Below are positions 1 through 5,618 of a stretch of 5,618 nucleotides of DNA, piece by piece. Each line of letters opens with the position of its first letter. Positions within the stretch are counted from its first letter, which is position 1. A program made the position numbers and the translations under genes. The notes beneath the pieces are model-generated. The model saw nothing but the letters and a program-made list of their open reading frames with translations. It had not been told where the DNA came from and did no database searches. Source of the stretch: Ilumatobacteraceae bacterium (GTDB lineage Bacteria; Actinomycetota; Acidimicrobiia; Acidimicrobiales; Ilumatobacteraceae); contig JALRDI010000220.1 in NCBI GenBank assembly GCA_023257035.1, positions 1 to 5,618 on the forward strand, written 5' to 3'.

Positions 1-1285
1 CTCATTCGACGTCGATGACGAGGGCCTCCAACGTTCATACGACCGCCACCGCGACGCCTACATCTCGACTTTCGATCGCCTCGGCCTCCCCTACGTGATT
101 GTCTCAGCGATGTCAGGAGCAATGGGTGGCTCAGCATCAGAAGAATTTCTCGCCCCCATCGACGTTGGCGAAGACACGTTCGTTCAATGCACCTCGTGTG
201 GGTATGCCGCGAACACCGAAGCTGTTCTCGTTGCGACATCCTCGCCTACAGCGAGCGATCACCCTGCTGCGCTCATCGTTGACACTCCAAATACTCCGAC
301 AATTGACACTCTCGTTGATCACCTGAACGCGACTTCTGTGACGCAGCGACCAGATCGTCCATGGGCGGCGAATGACACGCTCAAAAATGTGCTCGTAAAT
401 CTTGTTCACCCAGATGGCGCCATTGAGCCACTCGCAATCGGAGTTCCGGGCGATCGCGAGGTTGACCTCAAGCGGGTCGAAGCGCAGGTTGCACCCGCAG
501 AACCTGCCCCATTCACCGATGCAGACTTTGAAAAGTATCCAGCGCTCGTGAAGGGCTACATCGGCCCGGAGGTTCTCGGAGAGAACGCTGCTTCAGGAAT
601 TCGCTACCTCGTCGATCCACGCGTTGTTGATGGAACTGCCTGGGTCACCGGAGCAAATGTTTCTGGAAACCACGTCATCAACCTTGTCTGCGGACGGGAC
701 TTCACGCCTGATGGTTCGATCGAAGCTGCAGAGGTCCTCGAGGGCGATCCGTGCTCAACATGTGGCGCACCAATGACAATTGCTCGTGGCATCGAGATTG
801 GACACATCTTCCAACTGGGCCGCAAATATGCCGAAGCCCTCGACCTCAAAGTGCTCGATGCCGAAGGCCAGCAAGTCACCGTAACGATGGGGTCATATGG
901 AATCGGCGTGTCGAGAGCAGTCGCTGCCATTGCTGAATCACACCATGATGAGTACGGACTGTGTTGGCCCCGTGCGGTTGCACCAGCTGATGTTCACCTC
1001 GTGATTGCAGGTAAGGACGACGGGCCACAACGTCCTGCCGCAGAAACCCTTGCCGCCGAATTTGAGGCTGCAGGCATTGATGTCCTCTTCGATGACCGCG
1101 AGGGAGTGTCACCTGGCGTGAGATTCAAAGATGCTGAACTCATCGGGATTCCGACGATTGTCATCGTTGGCCGGGGCATTACCGATGGTCTTGTCGAGGT
1201 GAAAGATCGCCTCACCGGCGAACGCGCCGATGTTCCAATCGGTGAAGTCACCGCTCAGATCTCAGCGCTGCTCAAAAGTTCGTAG
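1..1285 (+). CDS. proS: Prolyl-tRNA synthetase, bacterial type with editing domain (5' partial)
   Basis: Class II aminoacyl-tRNA synthetase that charges tRNA-Pro with proline in the cytoplasm. The reading frame is open from base 2 to the TAG at 1283-1285, giving 427 visible residues. It enters inside the 'KDSYSFD' stretch that follows motif 2, so roughly 150 N-terminal residues (motifs 1 and 2) lie off the left edge and the full protein should be near 580 residues, normal for the family. In window residue numbers, 'GAMGGSASEEF' is at about 38-48, followed by a CxxC (63-66). The INS editing domain runs from about 95 to 220 and includes 'TLKNVLV', which aligns with the editing-domain lysine region of E. 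coli ProRS. A second CxxC is at 251-254, 'GHIFQLG' at 267-273, class II motif 3 'GSYGIGVSR' at 297-305, and the anticodon-binding domain from about 329 to the end. The insertion domain marks the bacterial rather than the archaeal/eukaryotic type. It converges on the hydrolase gene 4 bp away. Confidence 0.98.
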   Translation, partial: SFDVDDEGLQRSYDRHRDAYISTFDRLGLPYVIVSAMSGAMGGSASEEFLAPIDVGEDTFVQCTSCGYAANTEAVLVATSSPTASDHPAALIVDTPNTPTIDTLVDHLNATSVTQRPDRPWAANDTLKNVLVNLVHPDGAIEPLAIGVPGDREVDLKRVEAQVAPAEPAPFTDADFEKYPALVKGYIGPEVLGENAASGIRYLVDPRVVDGTAWVTGANVSGNHVINLVCGRDFTPDGSIEAAEVLEGDPCSTCGAPMTIARGIEIGHIFQLGRKYAEALDLKVLDAEGQQVTVTMGSYGIGVSRAVAAIAESHHDEYGLCWPRAVAPADVHLVIAGKDDGPQRPAAETLAAEFEAAGIDVLFDDREGVSPGVRFKDAELIGIPTIVIVGRGITDGLVEVKDRLTGERADVPIGEVTAQISALLKSS

Positions 1286-1289
1286 ACAG

Positions 1290-2204
1290 TCACGCGAAGG
1301 CGGTGCGCAACTGCTGCGCGATCCAATCAATTGCTTCTCCAGCCTCGGGAATGAGCACCCGCAACGAAAAGAACCCATGAATTTGACCCGAGAAGGTACG
1401 GAGTTCTGTCGCCACACCAGCCTGGCTGAGCGCTTCTGCATACGCAGCCCCCTCATCGCGAAGTGGGTCAAAGCCGGCGTTGAGCACCGAAGCACCTGCA
1501 GTTCGACGCAACCGATCAGGCGAGTTCGCGAGTGGCGAAACAGAAACATCTTCAGCCGAGATGCCGGTTCCGTTGAGGTAATGCCCCACAAACCACTCCA
1601 TTCCTGCCTTCGTTAGTAGATATCCCTCTGCATTTTCTTCAATTGATGGATGCGACAACGTGAGGTCGACTACCGGATACACCAAGGCCTGGTGACATAG
1701 AGCATCGCCAAGTTCGAGCGCAACAAGCGCAGCAAGGTTGCCACCTGCAGAATCGCCGCCGACCGCGACCCGCGTATGGTCGAGACCAATTTCTCGACCA
1801 TGCTCAAGAACCCATCTCGTCACCGCTGAGCAATCCATTACCGCTGCAGGCGCTGGATGCTCAGGTGCAAGCCGGTAGTCGACTGAGACCACGGCGCACC
1901 CGGCAGATGCAGCAAGATCTTGACATACGGCCAACGATGACGCCGACGAACCGATCACCCAACCACCGCCGTGGAACCACACCAACACGGGTGGTTTCGC
2001 CAGATTGTGCGGACGCACCACATGACAGGGCACCCCGTCGATGGTCATCTCGACTACCGACTCGACATCGGCCCCTTCTCCGCCGAATGGCGCCATTGCG
2101 TCATATGCAGCGCGCGCATCAACTGGTGCCGATTCATGAAGTGGAGTTCGACCAGCGTCAACCAGAATCTGAAGGAAATTCTCTGCCGAAGTATCGAGCC
2201 TCAT
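1290..2204 (-). CDS. Alpha/beta hydrolase, hormone-sensitive-lipase (HSL, family IV) esterase
   Basis: Predicted carboxylic-ester hydrolase of 304 residues, a usual length for the HSL/GDXG family. The oxyanion-hole motif HGGGW is at 78-82, 'YRLAPEHP' at 110-117, and the nucleophile elbow GDSAGG at 150-155 makes Ser152 the nucleophile. Asp246 in 'DPLRDEG' and His276 in 'IHGFFS' complete the triad, so the enzyme looks intact. No signal peptide or membrane segment is evident, so it is probably cytoplasmic. The family usually acts on short- to medium-chain acyl esters; the actual substrate cannot be told. It is the last gene of the four-gene minus-strand cluster, 12 nt after the 2-hydroxyacid dehydrogenase and in the same reading frame as it. 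ATG at 2204 is the only sensible start, because the frame upstream runs straight into that gene's stop. It has no clear Shine-Dalgarno sequence, which suggests coupling to the upstream gene. Family is sure; function within the pathway is unknown. Confidence 0.95.
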   Translation of the reverse strand: MRLDTSAENFLQILVDAGRTPLHESAPVDARAAYDAMAPFGGEGADVESVVEMTIDGVPCHVVRPHNLAKPPVLVWFHGGGWVIGSSASSLAVCQDLAASAGCAVVSVDYRLAPEHPAPAAVMDCSAVTRWVLEHGREIGLDHTRVAVGGDSAGGNLAALVALELGDALCHQALVYPVVDLTLSHPSIEENAEGYLLTKAGMEWFVGHYLNGTGISAEDVSVSPLANSPDRLRRTAGASVLNAGFDPLRDEGAAYAEALSQAGVATELRTFSGQIHGFFSLRVLIPEAGEAIDWIAQQLRTAFA

Positions 2205-2216
2205 GAATGAATCATT

Positions 2217-3458
2217 TCACACCCGCCACTCGACGAGATCACGATCGATCTCGTCAATCGAACGGCGACCTGAGAGAGCCATTGTTCGGCGAACACCTTC
2301 GTCGAGGAACTTGATGACATGGTCGACTCCGCGCTCTCCTGCTGCGCCCATGCCATAGAGATAGGCGCGACCGATGGAACACATGTCAGCGCCAAGAGCA
2401 AGGGCTTTGACGATGTCGGAACCTCTTCGGATGCCACCGTCGCAAATGATCTTCACTTGACCACCAACTGCTTGCGCCACTGGCTCAATGAGCTCAACAG
2501 GGGTCGGCGCGTCATCGAGTTGTCGTCCGCCGTGATTTGACAATGCAATGCCTTCAACTCCAGCATCGACTGCCCGTTGGGCATCGTCAACCCGCTGGAT
2601 GCCTTTCAGGATGATCGGACCATCCCACAGCGAACGGAGCCATTGCACATCATCCCAGGACAACGCCTGATCGAAGCTGTGCATCACATGTTCGGCAAGC
2701 GAGATTGGATCAGTGCCGTCTTCGTCATGGCCATCATGGCCGACCACATTCGCGAACATGATGGGCGGATTCGTGATGAAGTCAAGTGTCCATCCTGGGT
2801 GCAAGATGCCGTCGACAATGGTGCCAGGACCAATCTTGGGAGGAATCGTGTAACCGCGCCGAACGTCACGTTCTCGCCGACCGAGTACCGCCGTGTCAAC
2901 AGTGAGCCACAGCCCGGTGTAACCGGCTGCTTTTGCTCGACCTACAAGTTCTGCAACAAGTCCACGGTCGCGCCAGGTGTACACCTGAAACCACTTGTCG
3001 ACGTTCGGCCCTGCGGTGGCAACTTCTTCAATGGAGCGGGTCGCCATCGTCGACAACGAATACGGAATGCCCGCTCGCTGCGCCGCACGAATAACGGCAA
3101 GTTCACCCTGCGAATGAGTAATTCGGGTGTACCCCGTCGGCGACAACATCAGCGGCAACGGCAATTTGCTGCCCAGAAAGTCAACTGAGGTGTCAATGTC
3201 GCTCACATCACGAAGTACGTTCGGACGCAAGCCGACACGACCAAACGCGGACGAGTTTCGTTCAAGTGTGCGCTCATCTTCCGCTGCGCCATCGATGTAA
3301 TCGAATACACCCCGAGGAAGGCGTCGCCGGGCGATCCGCCTCAAATCCTCAATATCTGCACAACCGGACAGACGACGTTCAACAGGGTCAAGTTCAATCG
3401 GCTTGAAGCGCACAACTGAACGGAATGTTCGATACATCGAACGCGGATCGAGCGACAT
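2217..3458 (-). CDS. FMN-dependent alpha-hydroxy-acid dehydrogenase, LldD2-like
   Basis: Member of the glycolate oxidase/lactate dehydrogenase TIM-barrel family, which oxidises L-2-hydroxy acids to 2-oxo acids using FMN. The protein has 413 residues and, from recalled sequence, looks most like mycobacterial LldD2 (putative L-lactate dehydrogenase): 'DLRRIARRRLPRGVFDYIDG', 'PTGYTR', 'GIPYSLSTMAT', 'GRAYLYG'. Family active-site residues are all present: Tyr54, Tyr160 ('QVYTWRD'), Asp188 ('LTVDT'), Lys285 ('ILKGIQ'), catalytic His309 and Arg312 in 'SNHGGRQLD', then the FMN-phosphate segment 'DGGIRRGSDI' at 340-349. Loop 4 carries a His/Asp-rich stretch at about 240-250. A GTG at 3461 directly precedes the ATG at 3458. 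The ATG is chosen because GAGGTG lies 5 nt before it but only 2 nt before the GTG. It sits third in the cluster, 9 nt after the hydratase. Lactate is the default substrate guess, but the lipid-type neighbours make a longer 2-hydroxy acid possible. The electron acceptor is unknown. Confidence 0.95.
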   Translation of the reverse strand: MSLDPRSMYRTFRSVVRFKPIELDPVERRLSGCADIEDLRRIARRRLPRGVFDYIDGAAEDERTLERNSSAFGRVGLRPNVLRDVSDIDTSVDFLGSKLPLPLMLSPTGYTRITHSQGELAVIRAAQRAGIPYSLSTMATRSIEEVATAGPNVDKWFQVYTWRDRGLVAELVGRAKAAGYTGLWLTVDTAVLGRRERDVRRGYTIPPKIGPGTIVDGILHPGWTLDFITNPPIMFANVVGHDGHDEDGTDPISLAEHVMHSFDQALSWDDVQWLRSLWDGPIILKGIQRVDDAQRAVDAGVEGIALSNHGGRQLDDAPTPVELIEPVAQAVGGQVKIICDGGIRRGSDIVKALALGADMCSIGRAYLYGMGAAGERGVDHVIKFLDEGVRRTMALSGRRSIDEIDRDLVEWRV

Positions 3459-3463
3459 CACTT

Positions 3464-3469
3464 CACCTC
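3464..3469 (-). promoter_or_regulatory. Ribosome-binding site of the 2-hydroxyacid dehydrogenase, overlapping the hydratase stop
   Basis: GAGGTG on the minus strand shares its first two bases with the TGA stop of the hydratase. It stands 5 nt before ATG 3458 but only 2 nt before the adjacent GTG 3461, which is why the ATG is taken as the start. Confidence 0.8.
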
Positions 3470-4304
3470 AATCGAACCGAACGAGGCCCTGATCGATCAC
3501 CGTGCGGTCACCGACAGAGGTCGTAAACATCGCCGAGCCGTCACCGTTGTCCCAGGCCCGAATGTCAAGAGTGTCACCCGGAATAACGGGGGAGGCGAAA
3601 CGCGCCTCGATGTGCTTGAAACGTGATGGGTCAGATCCACACAAGGAGTGAAGCAGACCGCGGCCAGTGAAACCGTATGAGCAAAGGCCATGAAGAATCG
3701 GCACAGGGAACCCGCCACGGGCGGCGAATGACGGGTCGGTATGCAGAGGATTACGGTCTCCCGACAATCGGTAGACAAATGCCTGATCAGGTGCCGTGGT
3801 GTAGCTCACTATGTGGTCAGGATCACGTTGTGGAGGTTCGTTCACCGGACCAGAAGGCCCGCGATCTCCGCCCCAACCGCCGGCCCCGCGAATGAATGCA
3901 GATGAACGAAGTGTGCAGAGCACACCGTCGTCGTCGGTAAGCGTTGTCTCTGACACGACCACTGCGGCCTTGCCTTTGTCATACATTGCGACGATCTCAC
4001 TTTGCATCGTCGCAGAGCCTGCCGTTGGAAGCGCCCGCAATGGGGTAACCGCCTGTTGGCCGTGCACCAGCAATGCCGGATCGAACTCACCTACGGCTCG
4101 CATTGGGGAGCCTTTCCCCCAACCAAGCACTACCGGGAATGTCGGGAACACTTGCTGCACGACATCAGCAGTGTTCTCCGTGGTGAACGCCAATTCGTCA
4201 GCTCCAGCACCGATACCGACGGCGTAGAGCAAACAATCTTTCGAGTCCCAGGAGATCTCAACAGGATCTCCCTTCGCTCCTACTGCAGATGGGTCGAGTG
4301 GCAT
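3468..4304 (-). CDS. MaoC-family enoyl-CoA hydratase 2 (R-specific)
   Basis: Double hot-dog (R)-specific enoyl-CoA hydratase/dehydratase of 278 residues, which interconverts trans-2-enoyl-CoA and (3R)-3-hydroxyacyl-CoA. The N-terminal half (about 1-140) is the degenerate hot-dog with 'FPVVLGWG' and 'HGQQAVTPLRALP'. The C-terminal half holds the hydratase-2 signature 'YRLSGDRNPLHTDP' at 178-191, with catalytic Asp183 and His188 spaced as in the hydratase-2 part of eukaryotic MFE-2, followed by 'GGFPVPILHGLC' at 197-208. The length matches actinobacterial relatives such as HtdY and ChsH3. A GTG 14 codons upstream (4346) would overlap the SDR gene. ATG 4304 is preferred because AGGAAGGA lies 7 nt before it and the resulting N-terminus 'MPLDPSAVG' is family-like. 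It starts 1 nt after the SDR stop, so the two are very probably translationally coupled and work in sequence. Possible acyl chains include fatty, branched or steroid side-chain CoA esters; the sequence does not decide. Confidence 0.95.
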   Translation of the reverse strand: MPLDPSAVGAKGDPVEISWDSKDCLLYAVGIGAGADELAFTTENTADVVQQVFPTFPVVLGWGKGSPMRAVGEFDPALLVHGQQAVTPLRALPTAGSATMQSEIVAMYDKGKAAVVVSETTLTDDDGVLCTLRSSAFIRGAGGWGGDRGPSGPVNEPPQRDPDHIVSYTTAPDQAFVYRLSGDRNPLHTDPSFAARGGFPVPILHGLCSYGFTGRGLLHSLCGSDPSRFKHIEARFASPVIPGDTLDIRAWDNGDGSAMFTTSVGDRTVIDQGLVRFD

Positions 4305-4305
4305 G

Positions 4306-5232
4306 TCAGTTTCCTTCCTGTGGCTGGGGTGGCCCGCCAGCGACACCGTTCATACCCGAGTTCTTGCGGGCTGTTGACAACAACGTTTCGACAACTGGGC
4401 CGAGTGCTTCTGGGTCTTCGAGTGGCGAAACCGAAGGCCCGCGAACCCAGCCCTCGGCGACGGCCAAGAATTCTCCCGATGCCTCAAACACCCGCCCGGT
4501 GACACCACTTGATTCCTCTGACGCCAGCCAAGTTGCAATCGGGGCGATCCAACGCGGTGACCGAAGATCAGCTTCCTCGGGGGTTTCCGGTGCAGGACCA
4601 AGGTTCTCGGTCATTCGGGTCAATGCCACTGGTGCAACGGCGTTGACCGTGACGCCATAGCGAGCCATCTCTAACGCTGAAATCACGGTAAACGCGGCGA
4701 TGCCCGCTTTTGCAGCCCCGTAGTTGGTCTGGCCAGGGTTTCCGTAAATTCCGGAAACTGACGATGTATTGATGATTCGACCACTCACTGTCTCACCAGC
4801 TTTTGAGCGATCACGCCAATACCCACATGCGTGCTTGGCAGGAGCAAATGTTCCTTTGAGGTGCACATTGATGACGGCATCCCATTCTTCCTCCGTCATA
4901 TTCACCAACATCCGGTCTCGAAGAATTCCGGCATTGTTAATGACAGCATGCAAGTCGCCAAAGGTGTCGATGGCCTGAGCGATCATTCGACCTGCACCAT
5001 CGAAATCGGCAACGTTGTCACCGTTCACAACTGCTTCACCGCCCATTGCGATGATCTCGTCGACTACTGATTGCGCTGGAGTGAGTTCCCCACCGGTGCC
5101 GTCAACAGCGCCACCAAGGTCATTCACGACCACCTTTGCACCTTGACGAGCAAGGCTGAGGGCATGCTCGCGCCCGATCCCTCGTCCAGCGCCCGTGACA
5201 ATCGCTACTCGCCCTTCACAAAGTCGTGCCAT
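4306..5232 (-). CDS. SDR-family (3R)-hydroxyacyl-CoA dehydrogenase, MFE-2/HSD17B4-like
   Basis: Short-chain dehydrogenase of 308 residues resembling the dehydrogenase half of peroxisomal MFE-2 (HSD17B4), predicted to oxidise (3R)-hydroxyacyl-CoA to 3-ketoacyl-CoA. The Rossmann motif TGAGRGIG is at 13-20. Asp38 in 'VVVNDLGG' ends beta-2, which favours NAD over NADP. NNAG is at 99-102, Asn122 in 'INVHLKG', and the Ser158-Tyr171-Lys175 catalytic set lies in 'NTSSVSGIYG' and 'YGAAKAG'. The C-terminal extension 'GEFLAVAEGWVRGPS' to 'NSGMNGV' is typical of a larger actinobacterial SDR subgroup. ATG 5232 is chosen over an upstream GTG at 5271 because GGAGGA precedes it and the residues before it are not family-like. 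It is the first gene of the cluster, transcribed away from the flavin reductase gene, and its last codons contain the ribosome-binding site of the hydratase. The SDR assignment is sure; the exact substrate is inferred from the hydratase partner. Confidence 0.95.
   Translation of the reverse strand: MARLCEGRVAIVTGAGRGIGREHALSLARQGAKVVVNDLGGAVDGTGGELTPAQSVVDEIIAMGGEAVVNGDNVADFDGAGRMIAQAIDTFGDLHAVINNAGILRDRMLVNMTEEEWDAVINVHLKGTFAPAKHACGYWRDRSKAGETVSGRIINTSSVSGIYGNPGQTNYGAAKAGIAAFTVISALEMARYGVTVNAVAPVALTRMTENLGPAPETPEEADLRSPRWIAPIATWLASEESSGVTGRVFEASGEFLAVAEGWVRGPSVSPLEDPEALGPVVETLLSTARKNSGMNGVAGGPPQPQEGN
4312..4319 (-). promoter_or_regulatory. Ribosome-binding site of the hydratase, inside the SDR gene end
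   Basis: AGGAAGGA on the minus strand, 7 nt before ATG 4304. It lies within the last codons of the SDR gene (encoding ...QEGN), so the sequence serves both as coding DNA and as the start signal. It favours ATG 4304 over the upstream GTG at 4346. Confidence 0.8.
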
Positions 5233-5235
5233 GGT

Positions 5236-5241
5236 TCCTCC
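5236..5241 (-). promoter_or_regulatory. Ribosome-binding site of the SDR gene
   Basis: GGAGGA on the minus strand, followed by ACC and then ATG 5232. It is a strong match to the anti-Shine-Dalgarno sequence with slightly short spacing. It settles the start at 5232 rather than the GTG at 5271. Confidence 0.8.
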
Positions 5242-5285
5242 ACATGATTGACGAGCCGTAGACCCGTACACCTGTTAACCCGATC

Positions 5286-5291
5286 AGATTA
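5286..5291 (-). promoter_or_regulatory. Candidate -10 element for the four-gene cluster
   Basis: Read on the minus strand this is TAATCT, one of the better -10-like hexamers before the SDR gene. It would give a leader of about 45-50 nt. The nearest -35-like TTGATT (minus strand, 5310-5305) is only 13 bp away, too close for a standard spacer, so the call is weak. Confidence 0.2.
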
Positions 5292-5376
5292 GAGCCCGCG
5301 GCCGAATCAAACGGGAGGCGGAGAGTTGCGCCTGACATGTTTCGCGAACAAATCAGCGTGCGCAGTAGAACCCCTC

Positions 5377-5382
5377 TAGTCT
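5377..5382 (+). promoter_or_regulatory. Candidate -10 element for the flavin reductase gene
   Basis: TAGTCT matches the TAnnnT core of an actinobacterial -10 box and ends 7 bp before the GTG at 5390. That is the distance expected if transcription starts on the start codon itself, and it fits the lack of a Shine-Dalgarno sequence. No convincing -35 box is seen about 17 bp upstream. This is inference from spacing only. Confidence 0.3.
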
Positions 5383-5389
5383 CAACTGA

Positions 5390-5618
5390 GTGCCAACTGG
5401 TCTCCCTCACAACATTGATGCACTTGTCGTAGGCGGAGGTCCTGCCGGATCTGCGGCGGCAATTGTCCTCGCTCGCGCAGGAAAGTCTGTTGCGGTTGTC
5501 GACAAATCAACGTTCCCGCGAGACAAATGTTGTGGCGACGGGCTCACCACGCTTGCCCTACGGGAACTCGAAGACCTCGGGATGCCATCGAGTGACATCT
5601 CCTCCTTCACAGAGATTG
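5390..5618 (+). CDS. Geranylgeranyl-reductase-family FAD-dependent oxidoreductase (3' partial)
   Basis: The first 76 codons of a flavoprotein cut by the right edge. The frame gives 'DALVVGGGPAGSAAAIVLARAG' at about 10-31, an N-terminal FAD-binding Rossmann fold with GxGxxG/A, then 'VAVVDKSTFPRDKCCGDGLTTLAL'. The last part matches the 'FPRDKxCGDGLTP' segment of the geranylgeranyl/menaquinone reductase family (for example mycobacterial MenJ). Members reduce isoprenoid double bonds in archaeal lipids, chlorophyll side chains or menaquinone tails, and some act as other FAD oxidoreductases or halogenase-like proteins. GTG 5390 is the only plausible start: it directly follows an in-frame TGA and no ATG, GTG or TTG occurs in frame before the FAD motif. 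It has no Shine-Dalgarno sequence, so a leaderless start is likely. The two adjacent cysteines (about residues 54-55), where one is usual, are a small oddity. The substrate cannot be judged from this fragment. Confidence 0.9.
   Translation, partial: MPTGLPHNIDALVVGGGPAGSAAAIVLARAGKSVAVVDKSTFPRDKCCGDGLTTLALRELEDLGMPSSDISSFTEI

Larger units (their letters stand above)
5233..5389. other. Divergent intergenic region between the SDR cluster and the flavin reductase
   Basis: This 157-bp stretch is the only sizeable non-coding DNA in the window and must hold the promoters for both the minus-strand four-gene cluster and the plus-strand flavin reductase. It contains GTTAAC at 5274-5279, CCGCGG near 5296, and a perfect 8-bp palindrome TTCGCGAA at 5341-5348. 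I see no tRNA, riboswitch-like or repeat structure. No reading frame in it looks like a conserved gene. Confidence 0.7.

Noticed and set aside
604..930. Minus-strand ORFs inside proS (for example 604-930 and 994-1251)
   Set aside because: They are antisense shadows of a strongly conserved gene and show no domain of their own.
1305..1319. Inverted repeat GCGCA...TGCGC as a terminator for proS or the esterase
   Set aside because: The stem is only 5 bp plus a possible wobble pair, lies in the coding end of the esterase, and has no T tract on either side.
2577..3188. Long plus-strand ORF of 203 codons
   Set aside because: It lies entirely antisense to the 2-hydroxyacid dehydrogenase, whose motifs are unmistakable. 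Its own product has no recognisable domain and an Arg/Asn-rich, low-order composition.
2217..3458. MftD, the flavin dehydrogenase of mycofactocin clusters
   Set aside because: No mycofactocin precursor, radical SAM maturase or glycosyltransferase gene is nearby, and the sequence reads closer to LldD2.
4305..4346. Upstream GTG start (4346) giving the hydratase 14 more residues
   Set aside because: It would overlap the SDR gene, has no good ribosome-binding site, and the extra residues do not look family-like. ATG 4304 has AGGAAGGA at 7 nt.
5233..5271. Upstream GTG start (5271) giving the SDR 13 more residues
   Set aside because: GGAGGA directly precedes ATG 5232, and SDR proteins normally begin only a few residues before the Rossmann strand.
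5365..5378. KstR-like half site (TAGAAC...) before the flavin reductase gene
   Set aside because: The second half does not match the TnnAACnnGTTnnA pattern, so it is not supported as an operator.

Overview
The window is a compact bacterial segment of six protein genes with almost no non-coding DNA. The proteins read like actinobacterial ones: an LldD2-type flavin dehydrogenase, a short-chain dehydrogenase (SDR) ending in the 'GWVRGPS...SGMNG' tail, and a MenJ-like flavin reductase. GC content looks moderate (mid-50s % by eye, not computed), and codons ending in A or T such as TCA, GCA and CGA are common. That fits a moderate-GC actinobacterium, possibly an uncultured Acidimicrobiia-type lineage, better than a high-GC Streptomyces or Mycobacterium. 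The lineage is inference.

Layout: (1) Bases 1-1285, plus strand: the 3' three quarters of proS (bacterial-type prolyl-tRNA synthetase), cut by the left edge. (2) Bases 5232 down to 1290, minus strand: four tightly packed genes, in order of transcription an SDR dehydrogenase, a MaoC/hydratase-2 enoyl-CoA hydratase, an FMN-dependent 2-hydroxyacid dehydrogenase and an HSL-family alpha/beta hydrolase. Spacings are 1, 9 and 12 nt, and two of the Shine-Dalgarno sequences lie in the end of the gene before. The cluster converges on proS with only 4 bp between the stop codons. (3) Bases 5233-5389: a 157-bp divergent intergenic region, the only sizeable non-coding stretch. (4) Bases 5390-5618, plus strand: the N-terminus of a geranylgeranyl-reductase-family FAD oxidoreductase, cut by the right edge.

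How the genes may work together: hydratase 2 and the SDR are the two halves of a split type-2 (D-specific) multifunctional beta-oxidation enzyme. They would convert a trans-2-enoyl-CoA through the (3R)-hydroxyacyl-CoA to the 3-ketoacyl-CoA. The flavin enzyme would oxidise a 2-hydroxy acid to a 2-oxo acid, and the hydrolase would release an acid from an ester. The unit is bounded on both sides inside the window and carries no acyl-CoA dehydrogenase, thiolase, CoA ligase or regulator. It looks like an accessory lipid or organic-acid module that borrows the rest of its pathway from elsewhere. Its substrate cannot be read from the sequence.

I saw no RNA gene, insertion sequence, CRISPR array, phage gene or defence gene. 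Nothing here amounts to a clearly new system. The observations worth a second look are the unusual gene grouping, the way the four genes are translationally linked, and the divergent control region.
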